This document shows, piece after piece, positions 44,600 to 57,600 of a stretch of 64,000 nt of DNA (position 1 is its first letter; every line of letters begins with the position of its first letter). The stretch comes from Manduca sexta (lineage: Eukaryota > Arthropoda > Insecta > Lepidoptera > Sphingidae): positions 9,197,826-9,261,825 of the forward strand of contig NC_051140.1 in assembly GCF_014839805.1 (NCBI RefSeq). Direction: 5' to 3'. The position numbers and the translations under genes are program-made. A model generated the notes under the pieces. The model saw nothing but the letters and a program-made list of their open reading frames with translations. It did not search any database and had not been told where the DNA came from.

Positions 44600-47500
44600 C
44601 TATTTTCTGTTCAAAAAAGTAAACAACGTATACGAAGATTTTAAAACCTGAAACAGAAATTATTTTAAACATCATCCAATTCTTTAATGTTATTATATAT
44701 CTAGCATTAAATAAGTACCAGTTGGGCCTAAACGCCTTCCTTAAGGGACTTCGAACATTCAAACAGTCGTGTAAAGCATAACAATCAATAAACTTGCACT
44801 TTATATTCATACTGTTGCATCATTTAGAAATCCAACTAAAAGCACCCACTCACCTCCCTGGTGACGTTAGTATACTAGAATCATAATATGAAGCCAAGAT
44901 TACTCACTAGGTATAGATAGGGTACAATTGTAATTTTATCACATAAATTTGCAGGTCATCGTATATAGTTAAAGGGGTCCCACTAATTATTCGTTAATTT
45001 TAAATACAATGCATATAAATAAACTATCTCAGGAGATAGGAACTGTATCAGCTCAAAACATATTAAATATTTAGACTCACATGCTTAGGTGCCACTAGAG
45101 ATCTTAGAGAACAATGAAAACTGTTTTTATAGGAATCATAATACAGACGCAGCAGGATAAATGCCCGGTTATTACCTAACATATTTAGACATATACGACC
45201 ATTCTAACGTGATTTAGGATACTACGCGCCCAATCTGTACGTGTTAGGCAGCGGAAAGGATGAGATTTGTCCTCAGAGGCATTTTTCGTAAATGTCTAAT
45301 GCAAATTATAAAGCGCTAAGATTTTATTAAGCTCATATTTTTTGTTTCAAAACGAGAATGAAGTATACATCGGAAGTATACGTCTATATTTCTACTTTCA
45401 TTACAAGGTCCATCGTTTTTCTTTTAAAACAAGGGCCTTCTCGCCCTAGCTTAAAGTATTGATAGAGGATACTTACGACAGGGAATACCAATTAAATACT
45501 TTGACAGTTTTGAAGACCGCCTCACATTAAGGGTAGGAAAAATATAGAAATAGATTTAAGCTCAATTACTTAAAGTTAAAAGAGGTACTGAGAAATTTAT
45601 TCTGAAGAAGGAAAAAGTGGTTAATCAAAAGAAAATAATTATAACATAAATTTGCAATAGAACTACATCATATAATGAGATCAAAATATGTTGTTTTATT
45701 TGTAACGGCAGATGCCGTTCCTTACACAAAAAAGCACATAGGGCAACTGTACTCTACCGTAGGCGTCTATCTCCTTTGTTAGTTATTTTTTATTATATTG
45801 TTGTACATTAGAAAAATATTTTTATATTGACCAGTTTAATTTGAATGGACAGTCTCTCAATAATTATTACATTCTTCATATCACAGCTCGATTTCAAAAA
45901 GTAGCACATCATACCACAATTACCCACTACACGCAGAACAACAATATGGCTACTCGAATTCTCTTTGTTTCATATCCTAAAACATTGTGTCCCTTGATGA
46001 TGTCTAAATATTTACATTAACCTGTCTTCCTGTATATACATGTGATGTGGTAAATTTTACACCATGTATAAGTACATAAGTGTGGTGGACTTATCCCGTA
46101 TTACATAGCCGGTACCTACTTTCTCAGCAGTGATGTATAAAATACAATTTAAGACAAGTGATAGTCTCCGATAGTAATACAGACCGACTGAAGTGCAGAT
46201 ATAAACAGATAATAAAATACCAACCGTTATGTAGGTGTCCAAAGACATGGGGATGACGTAGACGGCGCGAGGCGTTATCGGCTGCGAGCAGTAGCACATC
46301 ATAATTAACAGCTGTCGACGGAACCGAGGACTTACTGCCAACCAGTCGCTGCGGTATACCGATTGATTCACCAACTCACTCTGCATAATATACAAACAAA
46401 ATTTCAAATTACGAATCCACGCAGGGAGATAAATACCTATCTCAAAAAGATCGATATAAAAGAAAAGATACAGGATTCAAAAAGATTTTACTGGTTATCC
46501 TCATCGTACCCAATATATAATATACGAGCTAATCGTTACATCAGAAACACATTTAAATTCAACCTAAATGTAGGTATATTACACCAGAGATTTGTATTAC
46601 AAAATAGGTTTAAATATCATTAATTTGAGGCTAGAAATGTTACCATAATCAAATATTTAACTTCTTATAAATAACTAGCTTTTGCTCGCGGCTCCGCCCG
46701 CGTTATAAAGTTTTTCAGGCTAAAGTTTTCCGTTATAAAAATAGCAGTTTCCCGGGAGCCTATGTTCTTCCCAGGGTCTCAAACTGTCTCCATACCAAAT
46801 TTCATCTTAATACGTTAGGTAGTTTTTGAGTTTAACACGTTAAGGCAGACAGATACAGCGGGGGACTTTTGTTATATTATTTAGAACTTTTTAAGTGAAA
46901 CAATCCCGTCATACATCATTGTTGCATAACTTTAACCGTTTACGCAGCGCAGGCAACGGAAGCTCTCAAAACTCATAATTTTCCCCGTTTTTGCAACATG
47001 TTTCATTACTGCTCCGCTCCTATTGGTCATAGCATGATGATATATAGCCTATAGCACTCCAGGAACAAAGGGCTATCCAACACAAAAAGATTTTTTCAGT
47101 TCAAACCGGTAGTTCCTGAGATTAGCCATTACTGCTCCGCTCCTATTGGGTATAGCGTGATGATATATAGCCTATAGCACTCCACGAATAAAGGGCTATC
47201 CAACGCAAAAAGAATTTTTTAGTTTGGACCGGTAGTTCCTGAGATTAGCCATTACTGCCCCGCTCCTATTGGGTATAGCGTGATGATATATAGCCTATAG
47301 CACTCCACGAACAAAGGGCTATCCAACGCAAAAGAATTTTTCAGTTTGGACCGGTAGTTCCTGAGATTAGCGCGTTCAAACAAACAAACAAACAAACAAA
47401 CAAACAAACAAACAAACAAACAAACAAACAAACTCTTCAGCTTTATATAATAGTATAGATTTATTCTGTAGAGCCTCTTAACTCTATTATGTTACATGAA

Positions 47501-50500
47501 CGTAGGTAACTACCTTAATTACTACATGATAAGTGAAACAAGAATGAATAGCCAATGGTTAATCTATACTATTATATAAAGCTGAAGAGTTTGTTTGTTT
47601 GTTTGTTTGTTTGAACGCGCTAATCTCAGGAACTACCGGTCCAAACCGAAAAATTCTTTTTGCGTTGGATAGCCCTTTGTTCGTGGAGTGCTATAGGCTA
47701 TATATCATCACGCTATACCCAATAGGAGCGGAGCAGTAATGGTTAATCTCAGGAAATACCGGTCCAAACTGAAAAAATCTTTTTGCGTTGGATAGCCCTT
47801 TGTTCGTGGAGTGCTATAGGCTATATATCATCACGCTATACCCAATAGGAGCGGAGCAGTAATGGCTAATCTCAGGAACTACCGGTCCAAACTGAAAAAA
47901 TCTTTTTGCGTTGGATAGCCCTTTGTTCGTGAAGTGCTATAGGCTATATATCATCACGCTATGACCAATAGGAGCGGAGCAGTAATGGCTAATCTCAGGA
48001 ACTACCAGTTTCAACTGAAAAATTCGTTTTGTGTTGGATAGCCCTTTATTTGTGGACCGCTATAAGCTATATATCATCACGCTATGACCAATAGGAGCGG
48101 AGCAGTAATGGCTAATCTCAGGAACTACCGGTTTGAACTGAAAAAATCTTTTTTGTGTTGGATAGCCCTTTGTTCCTCGAGTGCTATAGGCTATATATCA
48201 TCACGCTATGACCAATAGGAGCGGAGCAATAATGAAACATGTTGCAAAAACTGGGAAAATTATTAGTTTTGAGAGCTTCCGTTGCGTGCGCTGCGTAAAC
48301 GGTTAAAGTTATGCAACAATGATGTATGACGGGATTGTTCCTCTTAAAAAGTTCTAAAAAATATATTATAAAACAAAGCCCCCCGCTGTATCTACCTGCC
48401 TGAACGTGTTAAACTTAAAAACTACCCAACGTATTAAGATGAAATTTGGTATGGAGACAGTGTTAGACCCTGGGAAGAACATAGGCTCCCGGGAAACTAC
48501 TACTTTTATAACGGAAAACTTTAGCCTGAAAAACTTTATAACGCGGGCGGAGCCGCGGGCAAAAGCTAGTGTTATATATAGGTGTTGGTTCGGTTTAATT
48601 TATACCGATCCGCCGCCCATAACAAAATATTACCTCCACTTTAAGCTGTGTTCCAAAATAACAATAAATAAATAGTTGTGCTAGCATACATCCCAAGTAC
48701 ATTGCCATCGACACAAACTCAGCTGACAAAATTTCCAACTGAAAGAAAATGATTTTTTAATAATAATACTACGTCTATGAGAAAAATATGAGAACTTTCA
48801 AAACATGCATTTACTTACTCCAATGATCTTATACACAGTCATACAAATGACCCAAGCCATTATAACAAATTGTACCGTCATTGCTTCTCCGAATGTTGAC
48901 TCTACCTCTTTACTAATCCTGTAGTTAAGAAGAATTAGGCATTATTAAACAAATCCTCTTTTATATGAATACAAATTAACTGTGAAATGATAATGGAAGT
49001 AAATTTTACTTCGTACCTAAGCCTTATGTATGTCATGATTTAAAAATGACTTATGGAGCGAGATTCTAAACTTTTACCATGCTATTTGGCGGTAATGCTC
49101 GACGCAGTGTGCTAAACCTTGTTGCAATTTAGCTTTTTCTCCAGATTCATCCTTATATGTGATTCGTCTGTTTCTGCCATTTAATTTCAGTTCATTACGA
49201 GTGTTTTCTTTCGATTTAACCAGCATTTCCAAATCATGCCGAAGTATTCGTATTTGAGTTTTAGCTTGGGCATAGAAGGCGATAATCGTGCAATCCATAG
49301 TTACATTTCCATACGCTTGCAATGTTATTAATATAGACATATAAGCGAGAGCTAATTCAAACCTATAAAATGTGACATTGATTAAAAACAATATTTTTTT
49401 GTTCTAATTTTACTTCTACTTATTATTTAGATCGTATTTAAATACAAAATTAAAGGTAATTTTGTATATGTATCGGTACGTACCTGTATACAGTATGCTG
49501 TATACAGGTACGTACCGAGCTCTAGTAAAATACATAATTATTGTCAATGTTACTTATATAGCTAAGTAAACAAATAAAATTGCTTACCGTGGCGATGTCG
49601 CTGTATCAAAAGGGAAATAGGCGGTAAATTCGACAGTTGCGCCCGAGGCTCTGTTTATAATAGGAAATATAGTCCAAAGGGCTCCACATAAGAAAATAGC
49701 TATGTGATAGAGCGTTAATAGACGCGACATTACCAACGCGTTTGCTTGTATTACTTTTGTATGATAACTAGTTCTTGGTGAGAAATGTCTCCCTGCAAAA
49801 TTATTAGAAATGAGTGTAAACTCTACATTCGGTAAATATTTATGATCATAGTACCTACTGGGTTTTTAAGAACTGGGGGTCAGCGTTAACGGTGTAACAA
49901 TGAGTACTTAGTACTCGTAGTTCGTAGTAGTAGTCATTTAGAGATATTCACTACTCCAAAGGAACTCAGCAACTGTAATGATTGTTGACAGACATCTCAA
50001 ACGAATGTCTCTAAACTTCTTAGTTTAGGTGGCTAGAAATTCTAGACCTAAACTGTATGTAGAGTCGAATCGGACTCATCGACAACGCATTATAAGAAGT
50101 GTTATTATGGAAATTCTTCTAAGATCAGATACTAGTGAATACTGGTGTAACGAATATTCAAATTCGCGTATATTCGCATGCGATTGTTTTTGGAAATGAA
50201 ATGTGCAAATAATTTACAAAATCATTGTTATTAAACTGATTTGCAAAAATGGGCGTTTTAATCAAAAAACTACTTTGATAGCCATTGAAATATTGAAGAT
50301 CAAATATTCGTTATGTCGCTACCCGATACGTACCGTTTATAACATGTAGTATGCGTTTGATGCGATGTGATCTCGTATTGAAAGCGACTTGTTTACCGAG
50401 CGCATTGAGCGTGGTAAGCAATATGAACAATATGTCCACTATCATATCAATGCTTTTACGAACCTGTCCAGAAAAATATAAATATGGGTATCGGTATACA

Positions 50501-50958
50501 TTTTAATATATCTTTAGCAACATTTTGAAAGTGGCATAGTAGGGTTACCCATCACGTAATATTGAATGATACCTATTGATGAAGTAATTTCAGAAACCAG
50601 CAATTATATAATTATTTTTGCTGAACAACTAGGCCTGCATGACAATCTTAAAAAAAGTGAAATAAGAGGTTAAATAAGTATATTTTGCGTTGCGTTTAAG
50701 GTTTTTTGTAAGACTGCCTAAGGTCAAATATGGATAGATAATATCCATGAATTGTTATAAAATGATTACCTGAATAACACGAATCAAGTGCTGCAAATTA
50801 TAAGTAATAATTAAGATCCAAACAATAACCCGATACAAGTTGTGCAGAATGACTCTACTATTGCCAAAATTAGTGAAAACCTTTTCATAATACCCAGCTT
50901 TAGCAAGCGCGGTAAAATGGGGCTCCATTAATTGTAAAGTCAAGGAAGTACGTTCCAT
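44600..50958 (-). CDS. Insect odorant receptor (7tm_6 family)
   Basis: Eight exons: 50770-50958, 50334-50463, 49588-49792, 49078-49362, 48819-48918, 48634-48738, 46225-46380, 44600-44647. They sum to 1,218 bases and 405 aa, the usual length for insect receptors, with no in-frame stop. The family signature is clear at the C-terminus: SPRFRRQLLIMMCYCSQPI, PMSLDTYIT and the final VLKSSYTLFTFLNRK. There is also LFIYCYFGTQL in helix 6 and a long cytoplasmic loop at about 235-275. Several hydrophobic helices are visible (about 42-62, 125-148, 176-198, 283-302, 308-335, 385-400). Such receptors are ligand-gated cation channels formed with Orco in olfactory neuron membranes, with the N-terminus inside; the ligand cannot be read from sequence. 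The last intron uses a weak donor (ACG|gttggt), chosen because it alone keeps the C-terminal frame. Intron 6 carries two Helitrons. No sign of a pseudogene. Confidence 0.93.
44648..46224 (-). other. Last intron of the odorant receptor
   Basis: A 1.6-kb intron before a final 48-base coding exon. Nothing recognisable inside. Confidence 0.6.
46675..47459 (-). mobile_element. Non-autonomous Helitron, copy 4
   Basis: Minus orientation: starts TCTATACTATTATATAAAG at 47459, a long (TTTG)n tract (about 14 units), three 123-bp units, tail, GC hairpin and CTAG end at 46675. Lies in the odorant receptor intron. Confidence 0.87.
47563..48569 (+). mobile_element. Non-autonomous Helitron, copy 5
   Basis: Starts TCTATAC at 47563, has five 123-bp units, and ends with hairpin cgcgggcggagccgcgggc and CTAG at 48566-48569. 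It faces copy 4 head to head across 103 bp. Confidence 0.88.
47621..48235 (+). repeat. Five tandem 123-bp units within Helitron copy 5
   Basis: TAATCTCAGGAA recurs at 47621, 47744, 47867, 47990 and 48113, exactly 123 bases apart. Each unit ends with ccaataggagcggagcagta. The units diverge slightly, so the array is not newly amplified as a block. Confidence 0.92.
49474..49517. repeat. 20-bp perfect hairpin in an odorant receptor intron
   Basis: cggtacgtacctgtatacag (49474-49493), loop tatg, exact reverse complement at 49498-49517. Confidence 0.92.
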
Positions 50959-52360
50959 ATTGACTAACAAACAGATACTAAGTTTAAGCTCTAATCCAAC
51001 ACCTGGCTCATAATTAAATCTTAACCTTATTTATTGTGTAGGGTATAATCAACTAAACGATCCAGTTTTATTTTCTAAATTCAATAAGTATCTAACTACC
51101 ACCTCGCACCACATTAATTTACCGATGATAATGACATGTGAGATGTTAATTAAAGCAACACGAAGGTACGAATACCAGTGGGCAAAAATTAAAGGTAATT
51201 AAGAAAAATACTAACATGAAAGGGGCGTCTAAGTAGTGATTAATTTTTATCATAATTAATGATCTCCACACAATCTTAGGCTGCGGTCCACCAGAAATGT
51301 TTAAGGTAACTGGGCGATGCTAGGATGCGTAGCGAGCCTGTGGAACGGTGTACATTGTAGATGTGCTAGGCCGCACAGCTATGGGAGCATGTGTAGCGAC
51401 GCTGTGAAACTCTGTGTTTTAATGTTTTTTGTACACAATACATGTAGCTCTAACAAATACCATCTAGTGATTGCTATTGTTTCTAGCACACATCCCTTGC
51501 AACACATCCTTCTCTTGTTTTGTATCCTTCTCTTGTAAAACCTCGATTCGCTGAGCCGTTTCTACTAGGACCTACGCTGAGCGAGGCAAGGAAGATGAAG
51601 CGATTCTATTAGTTCTTAACAAACATTTCTCCCACTACGCATCTTCGCATATCTCTGATGGAAACGTAACCTTAAGTCTCCTCCCCGACCAAATGGGCTC
51701 GAGTAAATCGTTCCATAAAGGGCGTGGCGCACGATATATGGGCGGGAATATTCAAATATTTATGTAGGGATATTTAAAAAATCAATTAAAGGTTTTTTTG
51801 GAAAAATTTTAACTACCAAAACAATACTTATTAAATTGCTTGACTAATAGTATAATCAACACAATTAAAGATTATGTGTACCTCAGAAGATGCACGAGAT
51901 CAGTAATTTTAATGGAATAGTTATTATAAAATAAACTATTGTTTATTATTGTATTCAATATACACGTAACAAACATTTTAAACAAAGATAACAGATTTTG
52001 CAGAAATATGTATTTTTTTTTTTCTACATGTACTACTTATCAATTTCAAATACATACTTAGTTTCTGAAAATACGGACCGCCGGCCATTTTGTTGGGGGC
52101 AAAACCTCTGTGCGCATTTATATTTAAAAAAAAAATAATAAAACAAATTACTAGGTATCGTGCGACTTTGTACATACCTCTACTAAATATTTTTTTTATT
52201 ATTTCAGTAAAAAAACTGCGGCCTTGATATATAAAATCTGAACTGCCTTTATCTTACTCGACGGCCGAAGGCTGCGTAGTAGCTAAACTCACTCTATGTA
52301 GAGTTGCGACAAGATAGACTACAAGTAGTACTAATAGTTACTAGGCAGTAAAAATCTCAT

Positions 52361-53619
52361 ATATAAGGTCAGTCGGGGCAAGTGCGCCGACGGGGTAAGT
52401 GCACCTACCCTAAATAAATCGAAAACTATTGATGTTATACAATTACCGCAATCTTATATCGATGCTACTAACTGAAATACAGTTCCACTAAAAACATAAA
52501 TGGCTATGTTCATTTTAATACGATTTATTCGCCATTTTATTTTAAGTGTCATTTAGACCTGTAAACAGAGATGACCCCGTGTAAGATAACATCAAATATT
52601 TCAAGATATTTAACATATTTCTGTAAACCAGTAAGGTGAATACATAGTTTAAACCTTTTATTTTAACTTCCTGTCTGAAGTTTATTTATATATACTAAAA
52701 TAAAGGATTTTTAGCAATGCGAAAAAATGTACTTAAAATTGTCGAGTAGGGCAAGTGCGCCACAGTTAATAGTCGTATGGCGCACTTGCCCCTGATCCAT
52801 ATATAACCAACCTTTTTTGAGAATAAGTTTTACGAATATGAATTATTATTATAAAAATGTTATACTTAACAGCAGAATTTTTTGTACTACGTTTTTACAA
52901 AAGAAAAACTGATATACCTTGGTCTAGAGCAACTTTACGTGAATAGGTTCCAACTGTTCGATCAGGCACGTTATCTGGATATAATGCAGCTAAAACATAT
53001 CAAATGTCATAAGGCCAAATTCTAAGTAATTGAGTTATAACGCATTCGAAATTGTTAATTTCTACATTTTTGTATGTTATTTTAGTTTTTAGAAATAAAA
53101 TGGATTTTATATTAGGGCTACCATTTTTTATTCCAACATATCCGCACACAAAACTCTAATATAGCAAAAATCTTATATAGCAAAAAAATCTAAAATGTTT
53201 TGAAGCCCTGATTTACATATATATGGCGCACTTACCCCGAATTTCATTTGACAGCCATAGTTTGTTATAATATTGAGTGATTAAAAATTATCCAAGAGCA
53301 TTGCGAGTAAAACTTATTTCTCTATGGACTAAAATGAGTGTTCTCTTTATAATGTTTCATATTGGCGTTTTTTTTTACACAGGCGCACTTACCCCATTTC
53401 CGGAGGCAAGTGCGCCTACTACCATTTTTTTTTACTTTGAGCAAAATATTATTAATTTATGGTCCAATTTCCTTGAATGGCTATAGGTTGTTATCACAAA
53501 ATACCAAATATTCTTAAATTAATAAAATTATATTCTTAAGTCAGCACAAAAAGAAATTATTTTGCATTGAATCCAGCTATGAAAATTTTATGGCGCACTT
53601 CCCCCGACTCACCTTATAT
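52361..53619. mobile_element. Non-autonomous DNA element with 28-bp terminal inverted repeats
   Basis: Left terminus 52361-52388 (ATATAAGGTCAGTCGGGG then CAAGTGCGCC) and right terminus 53592-53619 pair with two mismatches in 28. A possible ATAT target duplication flanks it, if the element proper begins at AAGG. No transposase frame is present. The subterminal motif GGGGYAAGTGCGCC recurs inside in both orientations (52392, 52748, 52778, 53224, 53381, 53402). Superfamily not assigned. Confidence 0.75.
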
Positions 53620-54486
53620 GGCAGAGTAGGTACCACAAGTCTATTCTACTCTTCTCCTCCTTGACATGAAACTGGAATACGACTCCATCCCAGAGCAAAT
53701 CGTTCTTAAAAAACTTACACAACGTGTAGACCAGCTATGAAATAGAACCCAAAATCTTTCATGTAAATAGGTTGTGAATTGGAATAGGCTGCCCGTCGCC
53801 GCTAATGTAATAAGGCGATATCATGGAAATATTATGTATTCCGTACAAACGATATTGTAATCTCATTTCTGAAGGCCACGTCGTTCGACATTAGTTAATG
53901 AACTTTTGAAAAATTATGATATTTGTGTCGTGGCAACTCTTATGGTTGTTACTTTAACAGTATTTGACAATCTGTCGTTAGAAAATTTATTCTGATTGGT
54001 CGATTTATGCCATAGATCAGAAAGTTTCGATTAGAATAGTTTATTAAAAACAGCCGTCGGGTAAAAATGTGGTTTACGTTAGTAATGTCAGGTTATAAAT
54101 AGCGTAATTTCAAACACCATATAGTAATTAACCTATGTTTATTAATAATATTATTGCTTGAAGACTAAATGAGAAGGAGCTTGTAGAAATTATAGATACT
54201 TAGATTTATTGTAAAATTATTTATTGTTATAGTCCTATAAGAAAATAAACCACATTGTTAATTTATTTGGTATTCAGCTCTGGCTAAACGTGCTAATCGT
54301 TTGCATTCACTTGCAACCTTGGAATGTGATATTAATTTTTTTAAGCCGTTACACCGCAGCCGCGTTAATTTGTACTAAAAATAAAATTCAAATGCCAGTG
54401 CGGTTGCTATAATTATTAAAATGGACTCTCCATTAGTAATAATAATCAACAATGTTGCATAATGCTATAATAGTTATTCATAAATA

Positions 54487-54492
54487 TTTATT
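54487..54492 (-). terminator. Poly(A) signal of RanBP3
   Basis: AATAAA on the minus strand, about 126 bases after the stop codon. Confidence 0.5.
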
Positions 54493-54617
54493 TCTACACA
54501 ATCTATTTAGTCGAATTTACATAAGGGTTCAATAAATCCAGAGCCTTCTGTGGGTGCTGCACACATCCACATGTAGATCACAAGTTCTTGCACTGCTTTT
54601 AAAAAAATTGTATACTA

Positions 54618-57600
54618 TCACTCTGTCAGTATATCTGGGCACTGTCGCTTCGGCGAGGTCTCGTCATCAACGGGCTCTTTCCTCTTCAATGCTTTAGTCT
54701 CTCTTTCATCATTTAAACTGTCTATGTCAGCCTGGATCTCATCAGTCTCGTTTTGTTCAGACTCAGCCTCTAGCCTTTCATTGACATCAGGATCGTTTTC
54801 TTGCGAGTCCTCGTCGACGACACTCTCCGGCCTGTCAACATCGTCATCTTCAGTAATACCGTCATCGCATTTGTCCAAACTCTCATCATCGACACCCGAC
54901 GCCTCCGCCTCGAGCCTGTTCGACGGTTTCTGAGATGTAATTTGAGTGCATGTATTTGATGCCTTCTTTTTGCTTGCCAGTACACGATTCGTAAGAGCTT
55001 TACTTAACTGAGTTATATCCCCTGGTGTACCCTGAAATGCAAAAATGATGTATAAATTATTATTCTGTAACTTTATGGAAGGCAAAATATTTTTCCATGC
55101 CTATAGAAATTCTTAATCAATGTTTTTACATAAATAAGCTGTGCCAATGATTACTCTCTCGCTAAACTTTAATTTAAATCGTTAATATGTAAAAGTAATT
55201 TTGTACCGACCATAATAAGGAACAATTTGATCTGTTGCTGTGCATCCGCGGCGGTGATTCGCAGCGACTTGGGCCCGGCCTGCTCCACCACCATGTCGGG
55301 CCACAGGTTGGTGTTGAGCACCACCCGCAGCGAGCCCGACACGCGCGCCACCACGCGCGACGCGTCGCCGCTCGCCGCGTCGTTCAGCCGCAGCACGCCG
55401 CGCCCGCGCTCGCGCCAGCTGCCCGCCTCCCATGCAAACAGCCGGCACGATATCTGTACAAATACAAAACAAATCACCATAATCAATTATATACGTTTTT
55501 AGTCACTTTCACTAGTCGCTATCTGCAAATCTGGTGCCATGACATGAACGAAAACCGACGATAAAATTAATACATAGGTTTGAAATAAATCTAATTATAT
55601 ATAAACTAGGACAACTCCACAGAAAAATCTAGATAAAGATCAAACATAATACAGTTGCTATGTAAACCCAACCCATTATTTAAATTAAATAAATACTATA
55701 AAAGAATTCATTGTGTTAAGATATAAGATAATAACAAGGTACTAATTGTTGGATAAATTAGCATTAGCATTAATTGTTAGCAAGCTAAATCACATTTAGC
55801 ATTTCACAAATTAAATACAGTTGCCAAATTTCGTGAAGTGCCAATTAATTCGTGCGTTAGCGCGCTTCACAATAGCAGCGCAAGCACGCTCGCTCTCTTT
55901 AACGCCCACAGGTATAATGATAAATTCCGTGCTAAATGCTAATGCGGCCTGTTTTGAATGAAGGAGTGAGCGAGAAAAATCGGGGCGAGACATGCGTCGC
56001 GAGTGACTCATTGAATTGTTTATATATTTGGAAAATTACCAAATATTAGGTTGGATAATATTGCACACAATAATATCTATTATGCCTGTATAAACAATTA
56101 AAAATAATTTTATGAAGAACTTGCACATTCTGTTAGGTATAATACACATTCTATATTCTATGATATACAAATTATTATGATATAATTTTAATAAAATGTA
56201 TAAAAGGGAAACTGGCGTTAAACGAAAAAAAATGCCTTAAAGGAGTCGAACGAAATTGGGCTTGACCATACACAGAATGAAACAGTTATCAATATTATTC
56301 TTCTATTTTTATATCAGCCATAAAAAAATATTAGATTTGCAAAATATAATTTTCAAATTAAAATATACACAATTTTAATTCATGCGTCATATTAGCAATT
56401 AGCATGGCTATTTAGCACGCTAAGACATGAAAATTCGCATGCTAATGAAATGAATTCAAAATAGCATTAATTGCCATCACTGCAAGGTACCAAAATAAGG
56501 GTCTCAGGAGTTATACAAACCTGTAATACGTTAATTTCCCCTTCTTCTCCTGTAATAGTGCAGTTGCTGGTAGGCGGCGGAGGCCGTGCATGCGACCTCT
56601 CGTACTCGGCCGCGGCCGCGGCCAGTCCCTGACTGGCACTTACGGTGTTTGTACTGCTCATGCCCTGTCCGACAAAGAAATCCATGACATATATTTAAAT
56701 ATATTTTTACACATCAAAACAAAGTCTAATGTCGAATATCTTTAACATATTGTTTTATTATACCTATACATCCTCTTTTACAATGCCCTGTATAGTCAGA
56801 GTGAAAGACTGCCGAGACTTCTAACACTAGAAAGATAACTATCTTAAATTAATTTAAAATTTTAAAGGAAACATTCTGAATAAATGTTCATGATTGAATT
56901 CATGACAATAATTTGATGAGATGTTAAGTTTAACAATCGACCCATATGAAGTCATTAAGATGGAAATAAGCCCAAGCCTCCTGTGTACACCAAAAATATA
57001 ATTATTATATATTACAAATTAAATGTATATACAATTTGTATGCAATTATTATATTGTCAAAGATGAACATAAAAATAAAAGGGTATATTTAAATTATATC
57101 AAGTTACAGGTCAACCACACTGACCACAATGTAGAAATTATATTCTACACATTTGCAGTACATTAAGGCGCGCACCCCAGCACGACGGCACGCTAACCGA
57201 ATTTTGATAAGCTATGTATTCAAAATTCACAATACACATAAAAAAAAATATATATTTCTACAATATGTTATCTCATAATTTAATAGTCTCAAGTTTTTTA
57301 ATGGTACATATTGTTTTATTATTTTCCTAATGGAAATTCCACTAAAATTGTTGATTCTGTGTACATCCTAAAGTACACATTTGAATTTGCAACCAACACT
57401 ATAAGATGGATAATTTAACAAGGAACATATTCGTAATTTATAATTTTCAAAAAGACCTAAACTTGTTCGTTAAAGAAACTATTTATAAATTTTGGCGTAT
57501 TTCTTCTCGTAACTCGTGTACTGTATAAGAATGAAACGAATGCTCGAGACCGTTTGTTCAGAGGAAGGCTTAAATTCAAACAAAGCATATCACGACTCAC

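Larger units (their letters stand above)
46381..48633 (-). other. Odorant receptor intron 6
   Basis: A 2.25-kb intron made almost wholly of two head-to-head Helitrons; little unique intron sequence remains (about 46381-46674, 47460-47562, 48570-48633). Confidence 0.8.
50959..54617. other. Intergenic region between odorant receptor and RanBP3
   Basis: AT-rich. It holds the terminal-inverted-repeat element at 52361-53619 and the RanBP3 3' untranslated region at the right end. The short open frames at about 51317, 51978 and 53277 have no gene-like features. Confidence 0.55.

Noticed and set aside
46057..46407. Reading the odorant receptor frame straight through 46225 to a stop at 46057
   Set aside because: The extension loses the conserved receptor C-terminus, which is found intact in a separate exon at 44600-44647.
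47621..48235. CRISPR-like regular repeats
   Set aside because: The 123-bp units are contiguous with no spacers and sit inside a Helitron in a eukaryotic genome.
55182..55564. Four overlapping open frames around the GC-rich RanBP3 exon
   Set aside because: Shadows caused by high GC; only the frame with the Ran-binding domain is real.
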